Of a stretch of 64,000 bases of DNA, positions 19,333 to 31,340 are shown in pieces (the stretch's first letter is position 1; the number at the start of each line of letters is the position of its first letter). The position numbers and the translations under genes are program-made. The notes beneath the pieces are model-generated. The model was not told the origin of the DNA and ran no database searches. It worked only from the letters and a program-made list of their open reading frames with translations. The stretch is from Doryteuthis pealeii (Eukaryota > Mollusca > Cephalopoda > Myopsida > Loliginidae): assembly GCA_023376005.1 (NCBI GenBank), contig CM042157.1:22795230-22859229 (forward strand). The letters run 5' to 3'.

Positions 19333-20289
19333 GCTCTGAGGAATGTAGAGTACCCTTCCATTGTTGTTACTCTCAGGTTCCCTATGACTGGAAGTAACTT
19401 TTAGGGTGCTATGATTATTTGTAATTGATAGAACTCTGTCAAAAAGAAAAATAAACCTCATCAGAAACAAATGCTGAAATAAGTAAATAAGAACGTGATT
19501 CCCTAACCAATAGGCATAGAATAACTCTAGAGGGATTGACATGCCCCTAAAATTAATCGATTCGGAAAATAAATAAATTAAAGAACAATCTTAAAACAAA
19601 ATAACCATAACAAAATCGCTTCATGTTCATTCTATTTTTAAAAGTATTTTTGTTTTTGTTTTTTAATCCTGTAGTTTTTAATAAATTTCAAATTACTTGC
19701 ACCAAATTATCGTGACGTTTTCATGAAGTTAATTCAATCAATATAAATGGACAGTTATTATCGATTATTATTATTTTGTATTGATCTGAGGCAATTGTCC
19801 TTCCGTTCTTTGAATGAATGTCAAAGGAGATCGTTCCCAAGATGCAATTCGTTCAGTCCGAGATCCAGAAAATAATGCCAATTTCGTGCCGTTCTACCTT
19901 TCAAGGAGAATTCACAATCGGGTCGGAATTAATGGAAAATATTTTACACAATTGAAAATTATTTTTTATTAAATGTTCTCGGAAACAGAAATATTTCGGT
20001 TCTTTATTTTCTGTTTTCCTTTTTCTTTTTTTTTTACAATTCTAAGTACAAATGATATGATTACTTTAAAAAGTCGATTTTATCAATTCAATTTTTACTA
20101 ATTGAAGACGTTTTATTGGGTCGTTTCAGTGAGATAATTAGGTTAATTCCGCTAATCGTCAATATTCGTACCTCATTGAAAATTCAACAGTATCTGCTTA
20201 GCCACGGTCTCAGATCTGTGCAGTATCTGTACTTGTCTAGGAAGCCGTAAAAGCCATTCCTTCATTTCACCTAAAAGAGACATACTTAC
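19333..20289. other. no feature recognised
   Basis: AT-rich. Partner segments are found in copy B only in patches (38930-38965 and 40610-40690). Confidence 0.4.
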
Positions 20290-20400
20290 GTTTATTGCTC
20301 GGTGCCTGAGGCACCAGAAAAAAGGGGGAATGCCGATGGAATAATAAGCAATTTTTAAATCTGCCGTGGCATCCCACATTAAATTGTTAGAATATTTGTA
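20290..20400 (+). repeat. SINE family B, body fragment
   Basis: 'cgtttattgctcggtgcctg', 'aggcacc', 'gggggaatgccgatgga', 'gcaatttttaaatctgc' and 'ggcatcccacatta' match the family-B 3' half. Copy B equivalent: 41000-41110. Confidence 0.6.
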
Positions 20401-20567
20401 AATATAGGTGTGCTGAAGTCCACCACTTAAACTTGTAAACTCTGCGTGGCGCGTGGATTAAAACCTGCCAATCAACACGCTCAAATACGTGGTCGGTTAA
20501 CTATTTAATCGTCGATCTTGAAAGCTGTTCAGTTGCTCGTATTCGACACGGACGAACGAATCAATAA

Positions 20568-20700
20568 CCAAGGACTCTGCTTAACACAAGGATTCTTCAC
20601 TAAGGAACAACCAAGGATTCTGCCTAACACTAAGGGACGAAGGATTCTACATAATACTAAGGAACATACGGATTCTACCTAATACTAAGGAACAGGGGAT
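20568..20700. repeat. minisatellite, about 27 bp unit, five units
   Basis: Successive units have the form 'aaggattct(a/g)c', 't(a/t)a(a/c)tac', 'taaggaaca'. Repeated in copy B at 41290-41425 with extra indels. Not coding. Confidence 0.7.
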
Positions 20701-21451
20701 CTCTGTAACGTGTTCTCACCTGCAGCCTAAAAGTGACCAGAAAAATCGTAACATAAATGTCTCTGTGTCCCATTTGGTTGGTGCGTAACCTATCAATAGC
20801 CTTGGTGAAAATCCAATATTTTGAATGTTAATGATTAAGCTCTTCTTATTTGTTACCTTGCGTAATGATAGGAGCTGGTACCCTCTCTTCTGAGGAGGGC
20901 ATATGAGACCAGATGGGAGTAAACCAGGTCCATGGGCTATGTGGAGTGTAGTTGGGGGACTCTGTCAAACGGAATCTGCTTATGATTGATCAAGGACAGT
21001 TAAGAAAAAGTATCGAATTTTATGCGATACATGCGTTGTAAGTGCCTTCAAGTAAAAATTAATATATATTTATCATAATGGCTTCTAAAAAATAAACAAA
21101 CATCCAAAAATCTTATTCACTTTGGAAGCAACTCCGTTGTTATTATTCTCTCAAAAACGCCCCCTTACCTATTATGGTAGAGGCTGTAGTATCATTGAAA
21201 AAAATTTCTGATTGTTAGCTTGGTACGTGGTCGAGGCGATATAGTTTTTCACTATGCACTGAATCTCGGTTTCGATTTCTGTCGGAGGGAAATCGTTAGT
21301 ATATATCGCTGATGAACTTTATAAAGTCGAAATAGTCTGTAGATATTAACACCGAGCGATCCCGTGCCGGGATTAACTTGTCATTCATTTTCTATAAGAA
21401 AAAGTATCGAATTTTATGCGATACCGTTGTAGGCCTTAAGTTAAAAATTTA

Positions 21452-21455
<4 letters not shown>
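20701..21455. other. no feature recognised
   Basis: Paired with 41430-42215 in copy B. 'aagtatcgaattttatgcga' occurs twice, at 21009-21028 and 21402-21421, a short internal direct repeat. Confidence 0.4.

Positions 21456-21482
<27 letters not shown>
21456..21482. repeat. (AT)n microsatellite at a SINE 3' end
   Basis: The AT run is the tail side of the reverse-strand SINE A that follows. Confidence 0.93.
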
Positions 21483-21484
<2 letters not shown>

Positions 21485-21741
21485 CCAACCCCTCTGCACA
21501 GCAGGATGTGACACTAGGTCAATTTCTTAAGCGGAGTTCAACATGTTTGAATTCAGAGTTTTCCCTCTCCTAGATCGGTTGCCTAACCAAGGTTAAAGAA
21601 CCTAGTCCGCCCTACTATTTATCCATAGCTGGAGGTAGAGCAGGATTCATACCTTTCCTAAGGGTATTAGCATGAAGTGAAATGCAATTACCACATCCAG
21701 GATCTGAACTCGGGGCAACGAGTCCATTTCCCATGACTTAT
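21483..21741 (-). repeat. SINE family A, near full-length
   Basis: From 'ccaacccctctgcacagcag' through 'ggtcaatttcttaagcggag', 'tgaattcagagttttccc' and 'cctttcctaagggtattag' to 'cgagtccatttcccatgac'. The head end is diverged. Copy B equivalent 42242-42500. Confidence 0.85.
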
Positions 21742-22082
21742 AACTATATAAATATATATGTATGTACGTATGCGAATATATGTATATAGGTATGTATATA
21801 TGCATATATGTATGTATGCATATATGTATGTATATCAACTCATCCTGTGAGACAAGGACAGTTTGTAAAGAAAAAGAAATTATGTATATATGTTTTTATG
21901 TATGTGAATGTATATATGTATATATATGTATGTGTATCAAACCATCCACACGAGTAGGATATAGACCCCTTGATTTGGAAAGCAATATATGCAGATATAT
22001 AGACCCTTCTTATAGAAAACAAAATATGATGATATAGACCCCTTAAATTGGAAAGCAAAGTATAGGGATATATAGAGCCTTT
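21742..22082. repeat. degenerate (TATG)n-like stretch and 'gatatagaccc' repeats
   Basis: Tatatgtatg-like units at 21745-21835. Further on, 'tatagaccctt' with 'ttggaaagcaaa' recurs about every 50-60 bp (21961-22080, resuming at 22450-22545), an imperfect tandem repeat interrupted by the palindrome and LTR insertions. Confidence 0.55.
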
Positions 22083-22223
22083 TGTATTATTTGGAATATT
22101 GTCCTCATCTTTATTGTCTATATAAAGTTTCGACTGATGTGTCCTCCGGAGGACGCATCGGCCGAAATGTTTTGTAGATAACAATAAAGCTAAGGGCAAT
22201 AGTCCAAATAATACAAATAATAC
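22083..22223. mobile_element. palindromic element family 2, diverged
   Basis: The arms meet at the perfect centre 'tcctccggagga'. The right arm keeps 'catcggccgaaatgtt' and 'aacaataaagct', then 'ggcaatagtccaaataata'. The left arm is the reverse form 'tatttggaatattgtcctca'. Copy B equivalent 42836-42985. Confidence 0.78.
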
Positions 22224-22420
22224 TGTTGTGATGTTAATTCAACAGTAAAAAAAGAAGTCAAGTCGAGGTAGGGTAAAATGAGACAAGTGTATTTACAATA
22301 AGGTACAAGAACGGCTAGCTTGCCGCTAAACGGTAACAGTACAACCTTTTCACTCGGTGTCTCACTATTTATAGTGAGAACCGGTGTATATTCTCCACTG
22401 TAGGAACGGCCGGTACAACA
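22224..22420 (-). mobile_element. solo LTR, 197 bp, with 5-bp target duplication
   Basis: Begins tgttgt and ends acaaca (TG...CA with a 6 bp inverted end), and is flanked on both sides by AATAC (22219-22223 and 22421-22425). On the reverse strand a TATA-like 'ctataaatag' lies about 60 bases in, so I orient it minus. There is no internal retroelement sequence, so this looks like a solo LTR left by recombination. It lies directly against the family-2 palindrome. A noisy copy B is at about 42986-43172. The LTR superfamily cannot be told from this. Confidence 0.68.
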
Positions 22421-23468
22421 AATACAAATTATCAACCTTCTCAATTATACTGAGATATAGACCCTTCTCATAGAAAACAAAATTTGGAGAAACAGACCCT
22501 TTAAATTGGAAAGCAAATTATGGGGATATATAGAACCTCCTCATAGAAAACAGTTACACATACATAACTATTTTATATTCTATACATCTCTCAAATGAAA
22601 ACCATCTTATTATGTTGTATAGCCGACTGACTGGCTACTGGACTTCTATAAACAACAGATACGTATATACAAAAATAGGACCCGTCTTTATTTTCTTTGG
22701 TGTGTGGGTAGTGAGGGCGTAGAACTTCACACTGAAAATGCCGGGTGGCTAGCGAAGAGCGCAGGGTTCACAATGAACTGCCCGAGGGTTAACGAGATAC
22801 GAAGTTATCTTCTCGGCTGCTGCTGGGATTTCTCTGTCGGCTCGAATCCTCTGGCCTTTATATCGATAAATACGCCAACGCATCTTTATCTTTTGATCTG
22901 GTCTTTACATCCGCTAAATATGCCTACGCATTATCTTTTGATCTGAAAACGGACAACTTCCTTTATTTTATATTTTTCTTTTATCTATTTCTTGACCGGA
23001 AGAGAAGTGTTCCGTTTTACTTTTTTTTTATAGATATATATTTTTATCTTTCTCTTTGTCTTTTTGCCGGAAGCTTCCCCTTCCAGGCGACGATAATACA
23101 ACAATTATACATATATACTTATAAGATATAATTTTACATAGCGGCAGAAATACCGGATACTCGAGTTCCATGTGTTAAAAGATACACGGCTAAGTACATC
23201 TTGTTGAGTTTAAAGATTGTAGAATTATACGAGAGAAAATGAATTCAAGCCATTCAACAATTTATCACCATGTGGAAAAATTGGAAAGAAGCCTAAACTC
23301 GGCAAATAGGTTCTAACATTTGACAGATAAAACCGTCAAGCAAGAATGGACATATGAACCTCTTCCCACGTCCGGGATTGTATAATATAAGGCGGCAAAA
23401 TTACGTAGGAAATGAATTTGCGTAGGCGTTAGTCTTGATATTTTATTTAAAAGCTACTGGTTCTGTTG
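22421..23468. other. no gene recognised
   Basis: The 'gatatagaccc' tandem resumes at 22450-22545. The remainder pairs with 43195-44195 in copy B and has no domain-bearing frame. Confidence 0.4.
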
Positions 23469-23513
<45 letters not shown>

Positions 23514-23544
23514 TATATAATATATATATATATGAATACACACA

Positions 23545-23580
<36 letters not shown>

Positions 23581-23585
23581 GTGTG
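23469..23585. repeat. (AT)n and (AC)n compound microsatellite
   Basis: AT units 23469-23508, then 'acacac' units about 23540-23568, then AT again. Confidence 0.94.
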
Positions 23586-23782
23586 AATAGATTGTGGTAC
23601 GAGCAAAATTTGAAAATGGTTTTAAAAAGCGTGTGCATTGTGAGATGTTACAATAAATACAATTTCACAATTTTTTTCCTTCTGAAAAGATATCTTTTTT
23701 TCGGTCACGTCTCATCAGAGAAGCATACCGTGACACTAATGTTTGTACGAGGAATAATGTGTAAAATCCGCAGATGTGGAAG

Positions 23783-23789
<7 letters not shown>

Positions 23790-23827
<38 letters not shown>

Positions 23828-23835
23828 ATATTACG
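23790..23835. repeat. (AT)n microsatellite
   Basis: About 16 AT units with a broken tail. Confidence 0.93.
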
Positions 23836-23949
23836 TAGCAAAGTTGTGAGAACAGGCAGAGATATTATCAACAATATTATCGTTGAGGATGGTTGTTGGA
23901 TCCGAATAACAGTAAATTGAAGGATTGTTTTTTGGGGGTTTTTTTTGCT

Positions 23950-24130
23950 TGCGGAGTTTACAGGTTGGAATTGTCCTAATCAAATTTAAAGGGCTCAATC
24001 CGCCGTACTATTTACCCATAGTTGGAGAGGAATACTTTGATACATACTTTTCCAAAGGGTATTAGTGTAGTGGGAACTACAATAACCCTCCTCCTGAATT
24101 TGAACTCTTGACGCCGTGTCCATTTCCCAC
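23950..24130 (-). repeat. SINE family A, fragment
   Basis: Reverse family-A blocks 'gccgtactatttacccatag', 'ttccaaagggtattag', 'gaatttgaactc' and 'gtccatttcccacc'. Copy B equivalent 44665-44870. Confidence 0.7.
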
Positions 24131-24144
24131 CAGGAAAACAATTA

Positions 24145-24250
24145 CTCCAAAGGTATATCCATTTCTACTGAATAGCGAGTTCGATCCTCGCTGGATGCCG
24201 CATTGTGTCACATCATACCTATGGAGAATCGGTTGGGTAAATAAGTGCAT
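24145..24250 (+). repeat. tRNA-like SINE head fragment
   Basis: 'tactgaatagcgagttcgat' and 'cctcgctgg' match the family-B head at 12870-12900, with a B-box-like 'gagttcgatcctc'. It is followed by 'cattgtgtcacatcat', which is SINE-A-tail-like. Probably a composite or diverged SINE. Confidence 0.45.
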
Positions 24251-25068
24251 TTTTTTTTTGCTTACCCTGTATTTCTGACTCAAACTTGAATACTATCTTA
24301 CGCTTCCCATCCACCCGCTGGCACTCACTTATAAAAGGTCAGATAGGTCTGAAGGCAAATGATAGCCCCCCCCCTCCTTTGATAGATTGATGGAGCTTAA
24401 TTTTCATGCTCACATTAAACGTTGCCTGACCTGCACTAACCTACCTTCGGGTAAATATCAATTTGCTGTTTCCACTATACAGTAAAAACGTATATACAGA
24501 GCTGTGAGAATTTCTACATAAGTCGAAAGCATGGCGTGCCTGATTACGTAAAGTTACAACATTAAATCTATTTTACAGGTCAAGCAAAACGAAATGTTTA
24601 TCTGCAAACGGAGATCTAAGCGAAAGCCCAGCTAAAGCCAAAGACGGCGCACGCATTTCAGCCGGTTCCTTTGAGAGAGCAAAGAGAATGCTTGAAGCAG
24701 CAAAACAGAAATATCATTCCATAATACATTCCTGAAAAAAGTATCATTTGATGCTGGCCAAACATCGATACATTTGCTCGCGTTAATCCAAAACATCAAC
24801 ACGATTAAATCGGATTGGTTCTCGCTTAGTTGGACTTAATTCAGCTAATGTTTGGCGGTGAAGGACGGGGGGTGAATTATCACTTGCCAAGTGCATACCA
24901 TCTCCCCTGGCCACCGCCTATTGATTTCGGCCTGGATAGTTAACTCCCACATTAAGATAACTTGATTTTTGGTCCTGTGAGATAAAACTGTATTTTCATA
25001 TTATTCCTACCACTTATCAGATACTGCATAAAATGATGTACAAAAACGAATTTGTGAGAGTCCCCCGT
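24251..25068. other. no gene recognised
   Basis: Nearly identical to 44951-45772 in copy B, both fairly clean, so this is the best-supported part of the large repeat. No domain-bearing frame. Confidence 0.5.
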
Positions 25069-25190
25069 TGCGTAAAGGTTAACGGATGAACTGCGACACT
25101 TGTAAGCGAGTTCGGACCCTAGTCCAGGATTAGGTTCATTTTCATACTGGGAAAGGTATGAATGCCTTCATTCCCCAGTTAGCAGTTAAA
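25069..25190 (+). repeat. tRNA-like SINE head, diverged
   Basis: 'cccccgttgcgtaaaggtta' (A-box-like), 'gcgagttcggaccctagtcc' (B-box-like), then 'gggaaaggtatgaatgcc' from the family-A body. Copy B equivalent 45773-45895. Confidence 0.55.
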
Positions 25191-25284
25191 TAGCACCACT
25201 ATTGTTAGTCTACAAGAATGGTTTCGGCATGAATACCCTCGAGAATATAAAGCTATCATCCATAATATTATCATTAATGTTCTT

Positions 25285-25345
<61 letters not shown>
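25285..25345. repeat. (AT)n microsatellite
   Basis: About 30 AT units with one break. Confidence 0.95.
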
Positions 25346-25347
<2 letters not shown>

Positions 25348-25399
25348 GTATTTATTTTAATTGAAGGAAGTAAAATATAGTGCTCGGTTATGTTGTAAG

Positions 25400-25650
25400 A
25401 GGTTGATACGTTCAAATCCTGGACGTGGTAATTGCATTTCACTTAGCGCTAATACCTTTGGGAAAGGTATGAATCCTACTCTCCCTCCAGCTATCGGAAA
25501 AAGCAATGCAGACTGGTTCTTTAACCATGGCTAGTAACCAGTCTAGGAGAAGGAAAACTCTGAATTCAAACCTGTTTGAACTCCGCTAAGAAATTGACAT
25601 TGTTGTCACATCCTGCTCGTGCGGAGGGTTGGTAATATATATAAATATTC
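25400..25650 (+). repeat. SINE family A, 5'-shortened
   Basis: Starts near the B-box 'gttcaaatcctggacgtgg', then the full body to 'cacatcctgctcgtgcggag', 'ggttggtaatatatat'. The A-box half of the head is missing. Copy B equivalent 46135-46390, which keeps 'gggaaaatag' better. Confidence 0.83.
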
Positions 25651-26496
25651 AAGCGTCCATCTGGGCCTATATAAAGAGAGTAAACAAAATCCTTTGGGTA
25701 TTTTATGAGAATACTTATTTTATAAGATATTTATATATTTATCTATTTTATATTGAATTTAATCAATTTTTCTTTCCCTAATAATTGATTTATTCATAGA
25801 TTTATCTTCATTTGTCTTTTTTACGAACAAACAAAACATTTTAATTCTAAAACTAAAGAAAATATTTTTGCGCATAAGAAAAGGGATATTCGGAAAATCT
25901 GAATTTTTCTACGCTTAATTACTTTTATATATTATATAACTGGAGAAATGCGAATAATACATTTTTGAAAATATAATTATGAATTTGTTTTAGAACATTT
26001 TAGCGATTGACTTAATTTGTATCCAAACATGTTTTATTCATTCGAACATTCTATAATTACGAAATATACAGTACAATGAGATTCAAAATTAGAAAGGATT
26101 AAAAGATTTATTTTTATTTTAAAATACATCACAATGAATGTGTATTTAAATTTAAACAATCGATATTTTCTAATTAATAAGAAAAAGAAAAGCAAAATTT
26201 CTGTTTTAAATTAATGGAAAGGATATGATCTGTGAGACAAATGGCTACAAGGAATAATTTTAAACATCTACTTGATAAATTCATCCATTTGATTGTATCT
26301 AGGAAAACTGCTGTAAATATGTTGGAATTGTGCGGTTTCTCCAACTGGACCTATATAACTTGTCGATCTTTCTGTGTCCACGTTGTGTTTTTTAGATCAT
26401 GCAGCATCGGCAACCGACACAACGTGGAAATGATCTTGGCAACTCCAAGAAGTGGTCAACTCTTCATTAAGGATAAGTTTTTTTTTTTATGTTACA
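25651..26496. other. AT-rich, no gene recognised
   Basis: Pairs with 46391-47305. Near 26371-26430 an inverted pair 'ccacgttgtg' and 'cacaacgtgg' forms a possible 10 bp stem (in copy B at about 47188-47240). The 122-codon frame from 26232 has no known domain. Confidence 0.4.
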
Positions 26497-27116
26497 TCTA
26501 TGATAATAGTGAAATGTGTCTCAACCGAAACTATATTACTATACAAGTCACATTCACTTTGTTATTTACATACATTCTACATGATTTTATTTTTATTTAA
26601 ACCTCAATATAATAAAAATTGTTTACATCATTAAGACTGTTAACCATGTATGCTATATAGTGGAATAACAATGCAATTGATTATATATCCAACAAAATAC
26701 GGTGTGACATGTGAATTGGAGGCTAATTTGCATATTTGATCTTAAAATTTGTTTTAATAAATTATGCTTAGTATTATTGATTTAATTGTTTTGGTATCTA
26801 ATGAATAATGAGCAAAAATCTCGGAGATAAATCTTAAAAGAAATCATTAACAAGAAGAAATGAACGTGAATATTATCTATCTGATTGAGATCGAAGTATG
26901 TGAAGTGTAAATAGATTACCCAACGAAAGGAAACGGGATATGAAGAGATGATGGAGAGTTGATTCAAGAGTGTCGATATTTCCAATCATACCCCTCTGCT
27001 TCCAATCATTTTACCTGCATTTTATTTATTTCGATTCTCTCTATTTATATCTATATATTGTATAGTGAAGAGAAGCGTAGATATACTTGCATCCCATAGG
27101 TTGCATTATTTGCTAG
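26497..27116 (+). mobile_element. non-autonomous Helitron, copy 3 (noisy duplicate of copy 4)
   Basis: Same position in the large repeat as 47306-47940. TC start and CTAG end are kept, but the hairpin ('gcatcccataggttgc') and the body carry many indels. They fall where this copy is noisy overall, so probably consensus error and not decay. Confidence 0.75.
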
Positions 27117-27656
27117 ATTAATATAACGTAGATCTTTGTTTAATTTTCTGAACCCCATTCATAGCCAGTTGAAAAGGACTTAAGAGTAAGTAAGTCCTGA
27201 GCTATAGGAATCCTTTTGGTAAGTGAATAAGTCCTGAGTTATGTAATCCCTAGCGTAGTGTCAAAGGTCCAGTGATATAATACCTATGGATTGCCGTCCC
27301 TACACGAAGTCAAGCAGTGTTGTTTTGAGGAGAGAGGGGCCCAGGGGGGGTATGACCAGAACAGCCTTAGTATTAAATAATTAATATCAGCACCAGAATT
27401 ACTGCCAGTGCTGGCCAATAGTGGTCACATGGTTTATCGGCGAGTCTGTAAGTTAGAATGACATCTGGCACAACCTTATATCCACAAAAACGCCAACATT
27501 CTTTATGCATACTAGAAATCAATATGGGATTTTGGACAAATATAATTTTTTTTAAGTTAAACATATCAACATTATTGGATTATTCGGACTATTTGGTGCA
27601 CGAGTGCGTGAGTGTGTAGGTCTGTAAAAAATGTTTTTTTTTAAAGCAATATATAT
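27117..27656. other. noisy sequence, no gene recognised
   Basis: Pairs with 47941-48448. 'aagtcctgagct' and 'aagtcctgagtt' are a short direct repeat near 27190-27245. Confidence 0.4.
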
Positions 27657-27931
27657 GACCACCCCTCGCTCGTATTCAGATGTGGCCACCAAAGTTCAAT
27701 CGTAAGCGGAGTTCAACAGTTGAATGCAGAGTTTTTCCTTCTCCAGACGGTTGCTCTAACAAGACTAAGAGCCCTTTCTGCCCTACTATTATCCATAGCA
27801 TGTATATTATTGCGAGCCTTTCCCAAGGGTATTAGGCGCCCCCTAAGTAATGCAATTAGACACATCCAGGATTGTGAAGTGCGATTGTACGAGTCCATTG
27901 TCGGTGACTTTAACCATTACACCACGCACTT
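27657..27931 (-). repeat. SINE family A (noisy duplicate of 48449-48728)
   Basis: 'gcggagttcaacag', 'ctgccctactatt', 'cctttcccaagggtattag' and 'aaccattacaccacgcactt' are kept; many small indels. Confidence 0.7.
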
Positions 27932-28619
27932 GTCTCTATATATATCTCTATATATATCTATAAAATATCGTATATAATATATATAAAATAATATATAATT
28001 CTAGGTGAAAACAAATCACGTAGGTTGTATTAGAATCATATGAATCTCTATCTCTCTCATTGACACAAGCATAGTGGATGAAGGCGGGATAAGATATTCT
28101 AGTGTACAATGTGTGCGGAGTGAGTACACAAATCAGATACATTTTGCACAGCTAATAGCGAGAAAGAGACTACGTGATATCTCTTGTATTGGTAATCGAG
28201 TTTGTTTTTTTTTCTGCTATGAAAAGTATACCTGGGCTGGCCTCACAATTCGTTGGACGTTCTTTCTGGGTGGCAATTTCTTCTATTTCTTCTAACAGCA
28301 AAGATTTATTCTTTGCAATCAAAATGTCTGCTTCGTTCTGATCTCCCAACTGCTGAGTAATAACAGCCATGTGAGGATATCTTATACATATATAAAGGGC
28401 AGTTTAGTATGTATGTATGTCTGGCTGATTAACAAACTAAAACAATTAACGGCAAAAAAAAGAAAGGAAAGGAAGAGTAAATATATAGCCACATTCACTA
28501 TCACGAAGCTTGCTTCTGAGTAAAATAATAAGATTTGATTTAGATGTCAGAGGATAATTAAAAGATTAAATTTAAATATAGATAGCTGTGATTTTTAGCG
28601 TTTAAATTTTTAAATAAGA

Positions 28620-29110
28620 GAACTTGGTTTTTCGTTATCCTATAGCTCAAACAGAAACAAAGGGGAGAACACTCTTGACTGATAAATTATTTATTTATTT
28701 TCCCGCGAATTAGAGCTAAGCGTAGATCCGTGAGACCTCGTACTGCGCGAGCTCGATATATACTCTGCTATCTCTAATCTCTATATCTCTCTCTTTCTCT
28801 ATATATCAATATGAAAATATCACGCAAACTCCTGTTAATCATTTAGAGTTATAGGAAATAACCAAATGTTTAAAAATTTACTTAAAAACGAATTGGAGTT
28901 CCATCAAGATTATATCTATAGTAATCTCTACATAAAATGACCCACAAGCGTTGACATCGTAAAATCCACACCAATCTCTTTGCTTATTACATTCTATCTC
29001 TATACCATATCTAAAGTGATATCCTACTTATATATATATATTTATTCATTGTATCTAGGAAAAAAGAAGAACGGGTTAGGTTAGGTTTAGGGGTTAGTTT
29101 AATGAGAAAA
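28620..29110. repeat. noisy, partly collapsed copy of the telomere-repeat palindromic elements
   Basis: 'tatagctcaaacagaaacaa' and 'cactcttgactgataaatta' at 28643-28695 match the first element of copy B. 'gggttaggttaggtttaggg' at about 29073-29093 matches the second. The sequence between is scrambled, and the first CCCTAA array is not visible. Confidence 0.55.
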
Positions 29111-30466
29111 GTGGAATATATTTAATTTTTTATCTAGTTCTTAAGTTTTTAGTGTTTTCTCTTCTCTTTTATTTCTATTTTTATATACTATAGGAATACT
29201 CTATTTATTTATCTGTTGTCTTATTGAATTTAGATCAATTGGTTATTGCGTGTCAATGTTGGACATAATTATTGGATCCCTTAAGACGTATATAAGGTAG
29301 TGGAGAAATCATAAATGGCGATTATGCAGCTGATGCCTTGAGAGGAGTGACGTGCCTTGACCTCCTCTCAGCGTGTGCGTGTGGAGATGGCATGAGAACC
29401 GGAAGGCATGAAGACCCTGTTCCGTTAAGAGTGTGGGATAGTTACAGTTTAATCAGTTAGCAGGTAGAGCTGATGAAGGTGTAAGTCGCATTTCTATGCG
29501 CCATCCTGTTTCGATACTGCGCGATTGTCTGATTGGGGATTGGAAATAAAGTAACATCAACGTAATCGAAGTCTTGTGTTATTACCTAAAAACTAACAAA
29601 GACAGCGAGGCGTCGCGGAGAACGAGAACCCTAGTGACGATGTTATATATCCGAGCATCCAAAGTCAACACCAGACGCGTAGACCAGACACAAGATAATA
29701 CTTCTAAGAAGCTAGTGAGTAGCTCGTGCGGTAGATATAGTAGGGACTAGAAGTAAAGAAGGCATACCGAATTTTTTAAAATTAGTAACAACTTGCTAAA
29801 AATAATGTCATTTTCTTGATGTAGATCACATGTAAATCCTCACAGAAGTATCTATCTATATATCTATATGAAACTCTTGTATTATATATCATAAAAAAGT
29901 AGGAAGAAAAACACAGATGAGTATTTTAGATAAAATAGAGAGAGAAGAGGTGTGTACCAGACAAGATACAACCTTTTTCATAATTTTTCTTATATTCATT
30001 CCTTCTCTTTTGTTTCAATCTTGTTCTTCATCTGATACCAGTTATATCTCTATATCTATTATCGTGTCGAATCCGTCCGTTTTTACTGGTAACAAACTTA
30101 ACTGAAATAATTTCATTTCTCTTCGTTTTGTATAAGATAACATGATATTACTCATATATTATATGCGCGAGTCAAATCTTTTATCAATTAGGTTAGCATG
30201 AATATTGTTTTATAATGGCATATATATCTATATATCTATTATATTTATTTCTTCTTCTCTCTATCAGCCATTTCATAACTATATAAACTATACTCTATAT
30301 CTATCTCTTATATATCTATATGTTGCTAAATAGAATTATTGCTATTTGAACAATAGATTAGGATTGGTAAGTAAGTCTGAGTGTAGTGCCATATCTCTAG
30401 GCTGCAGGGTCAATCCCGGTCAAGGTGATAGTTAAATAGAATTAATATGAAGTCCCTATATCATCT
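29111..30466. other. noisy sequence, no gene recognised
   Basis: Pairs with about 49985-51265. Repeated 'tatctatatatctat'-type strings appear where copy B has ordinary sequence, which I read as consensus errors. Confidence 0.4.
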
Positions 30467-30522
30467 CCCCAGCATGGTTAGCGAATCGAGGAACGAGGAT
30501 ACGCCCGTGGATTGAATAAAAT
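30467..30522 (+). repeat. SINE family C, 3' part (noisy)
   Basis: Matches 51270-51325: 'cccagcatggttagcgaatc', 'ggatacgcccgtggattga'. Confidence 0.55.
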
Positions 30523-30764
30523 ATTTAGAATGACAGTAACAGGAATCTTCCTTATTTCTTTTAATTATATATATAAGTATATATATGGATATTTATATAT
30601 ATATATGGACTCTCCCGTCAATTCCTATATTATAAGGTTCATACACACAATGAACAACCACACGAGTGTTTGTTTATAGTGTGAAGCTTGTGTTGGACCA
30701 TCCGCACAACACTAAGAAAAGAATGGTGCATCAAGGGTGCACAAAAGCAATCAACGACCGACCC

Positions 30765-30972
30765 TCCGGAATTTGAATTTCAGAGTGTATCCCTCTCCTA
30801 GACTGTTACTACCAAGGCGGAAGAGCCCAGTCGCCCTACTATTTAACCCATGCTGGAGGCAGATATATGATCGTACCCCATATATATCTCTATAATCAAC
30901 AGCTCTCAGAATGAACTCCGAATCGACGAGACATTTTCCACGACTCATAAACCACTAGCCCACGCGCCTCCA
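30765..30972 (-). repeat. SINE family A (noisy duplicate of 51592-51818)
   Basis: Starts 'ccggaatttgaatttcagag' and ends 'agcccacgcgcctcc'. The middle is corrupted by inserted 'tatatatctctat'. Confidence 0.7.
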
Positions 30973-31082
30973 TATATGATTCCTTCCATGTTTTTTTTCT
31001 CTCCAGTGTTGTTATGTATATATATATATATATATATATAATATATTATGTATATATGTGTTGTGTTGTGCTGTGTGTGCTG

Positions 31083-31340
31083 CTTTTAATTGTAGCAGAC
31101 CGTAATTTTTGAAAGAATTCATTTATGGTTAATTAGGCGGGATTTTACTTACTTATAGTATGTAGTAGAACGAGAATCGAGAAAAATCAAAAATCAAAAG
31201 TATATGAGCCTTACATGTTAAGTAGTTAAATCCCGCCTAATTAACATGTGTTAAATGAATTAACTTTTTCAAAAAATTAGTCTGACTACAATTAAGCACA
31301 TATTCTCCGCAAAATACACGGTCGCTGAGAAATAGCTAGA
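31083..31340. mobile_element. palindromic family 1 (noisy duplicate of 51928-52170)
   Basis: Arms 'tttatggttaattaggcggg' and 'cccgcctaattaac' are kept, with several small indels. Confidence 0.7.

Noticed and set aside
20568..20700. CRISPR-like array
   Set aside because: Units are contiguous and without unique spacers, and the context is eukaryotic.
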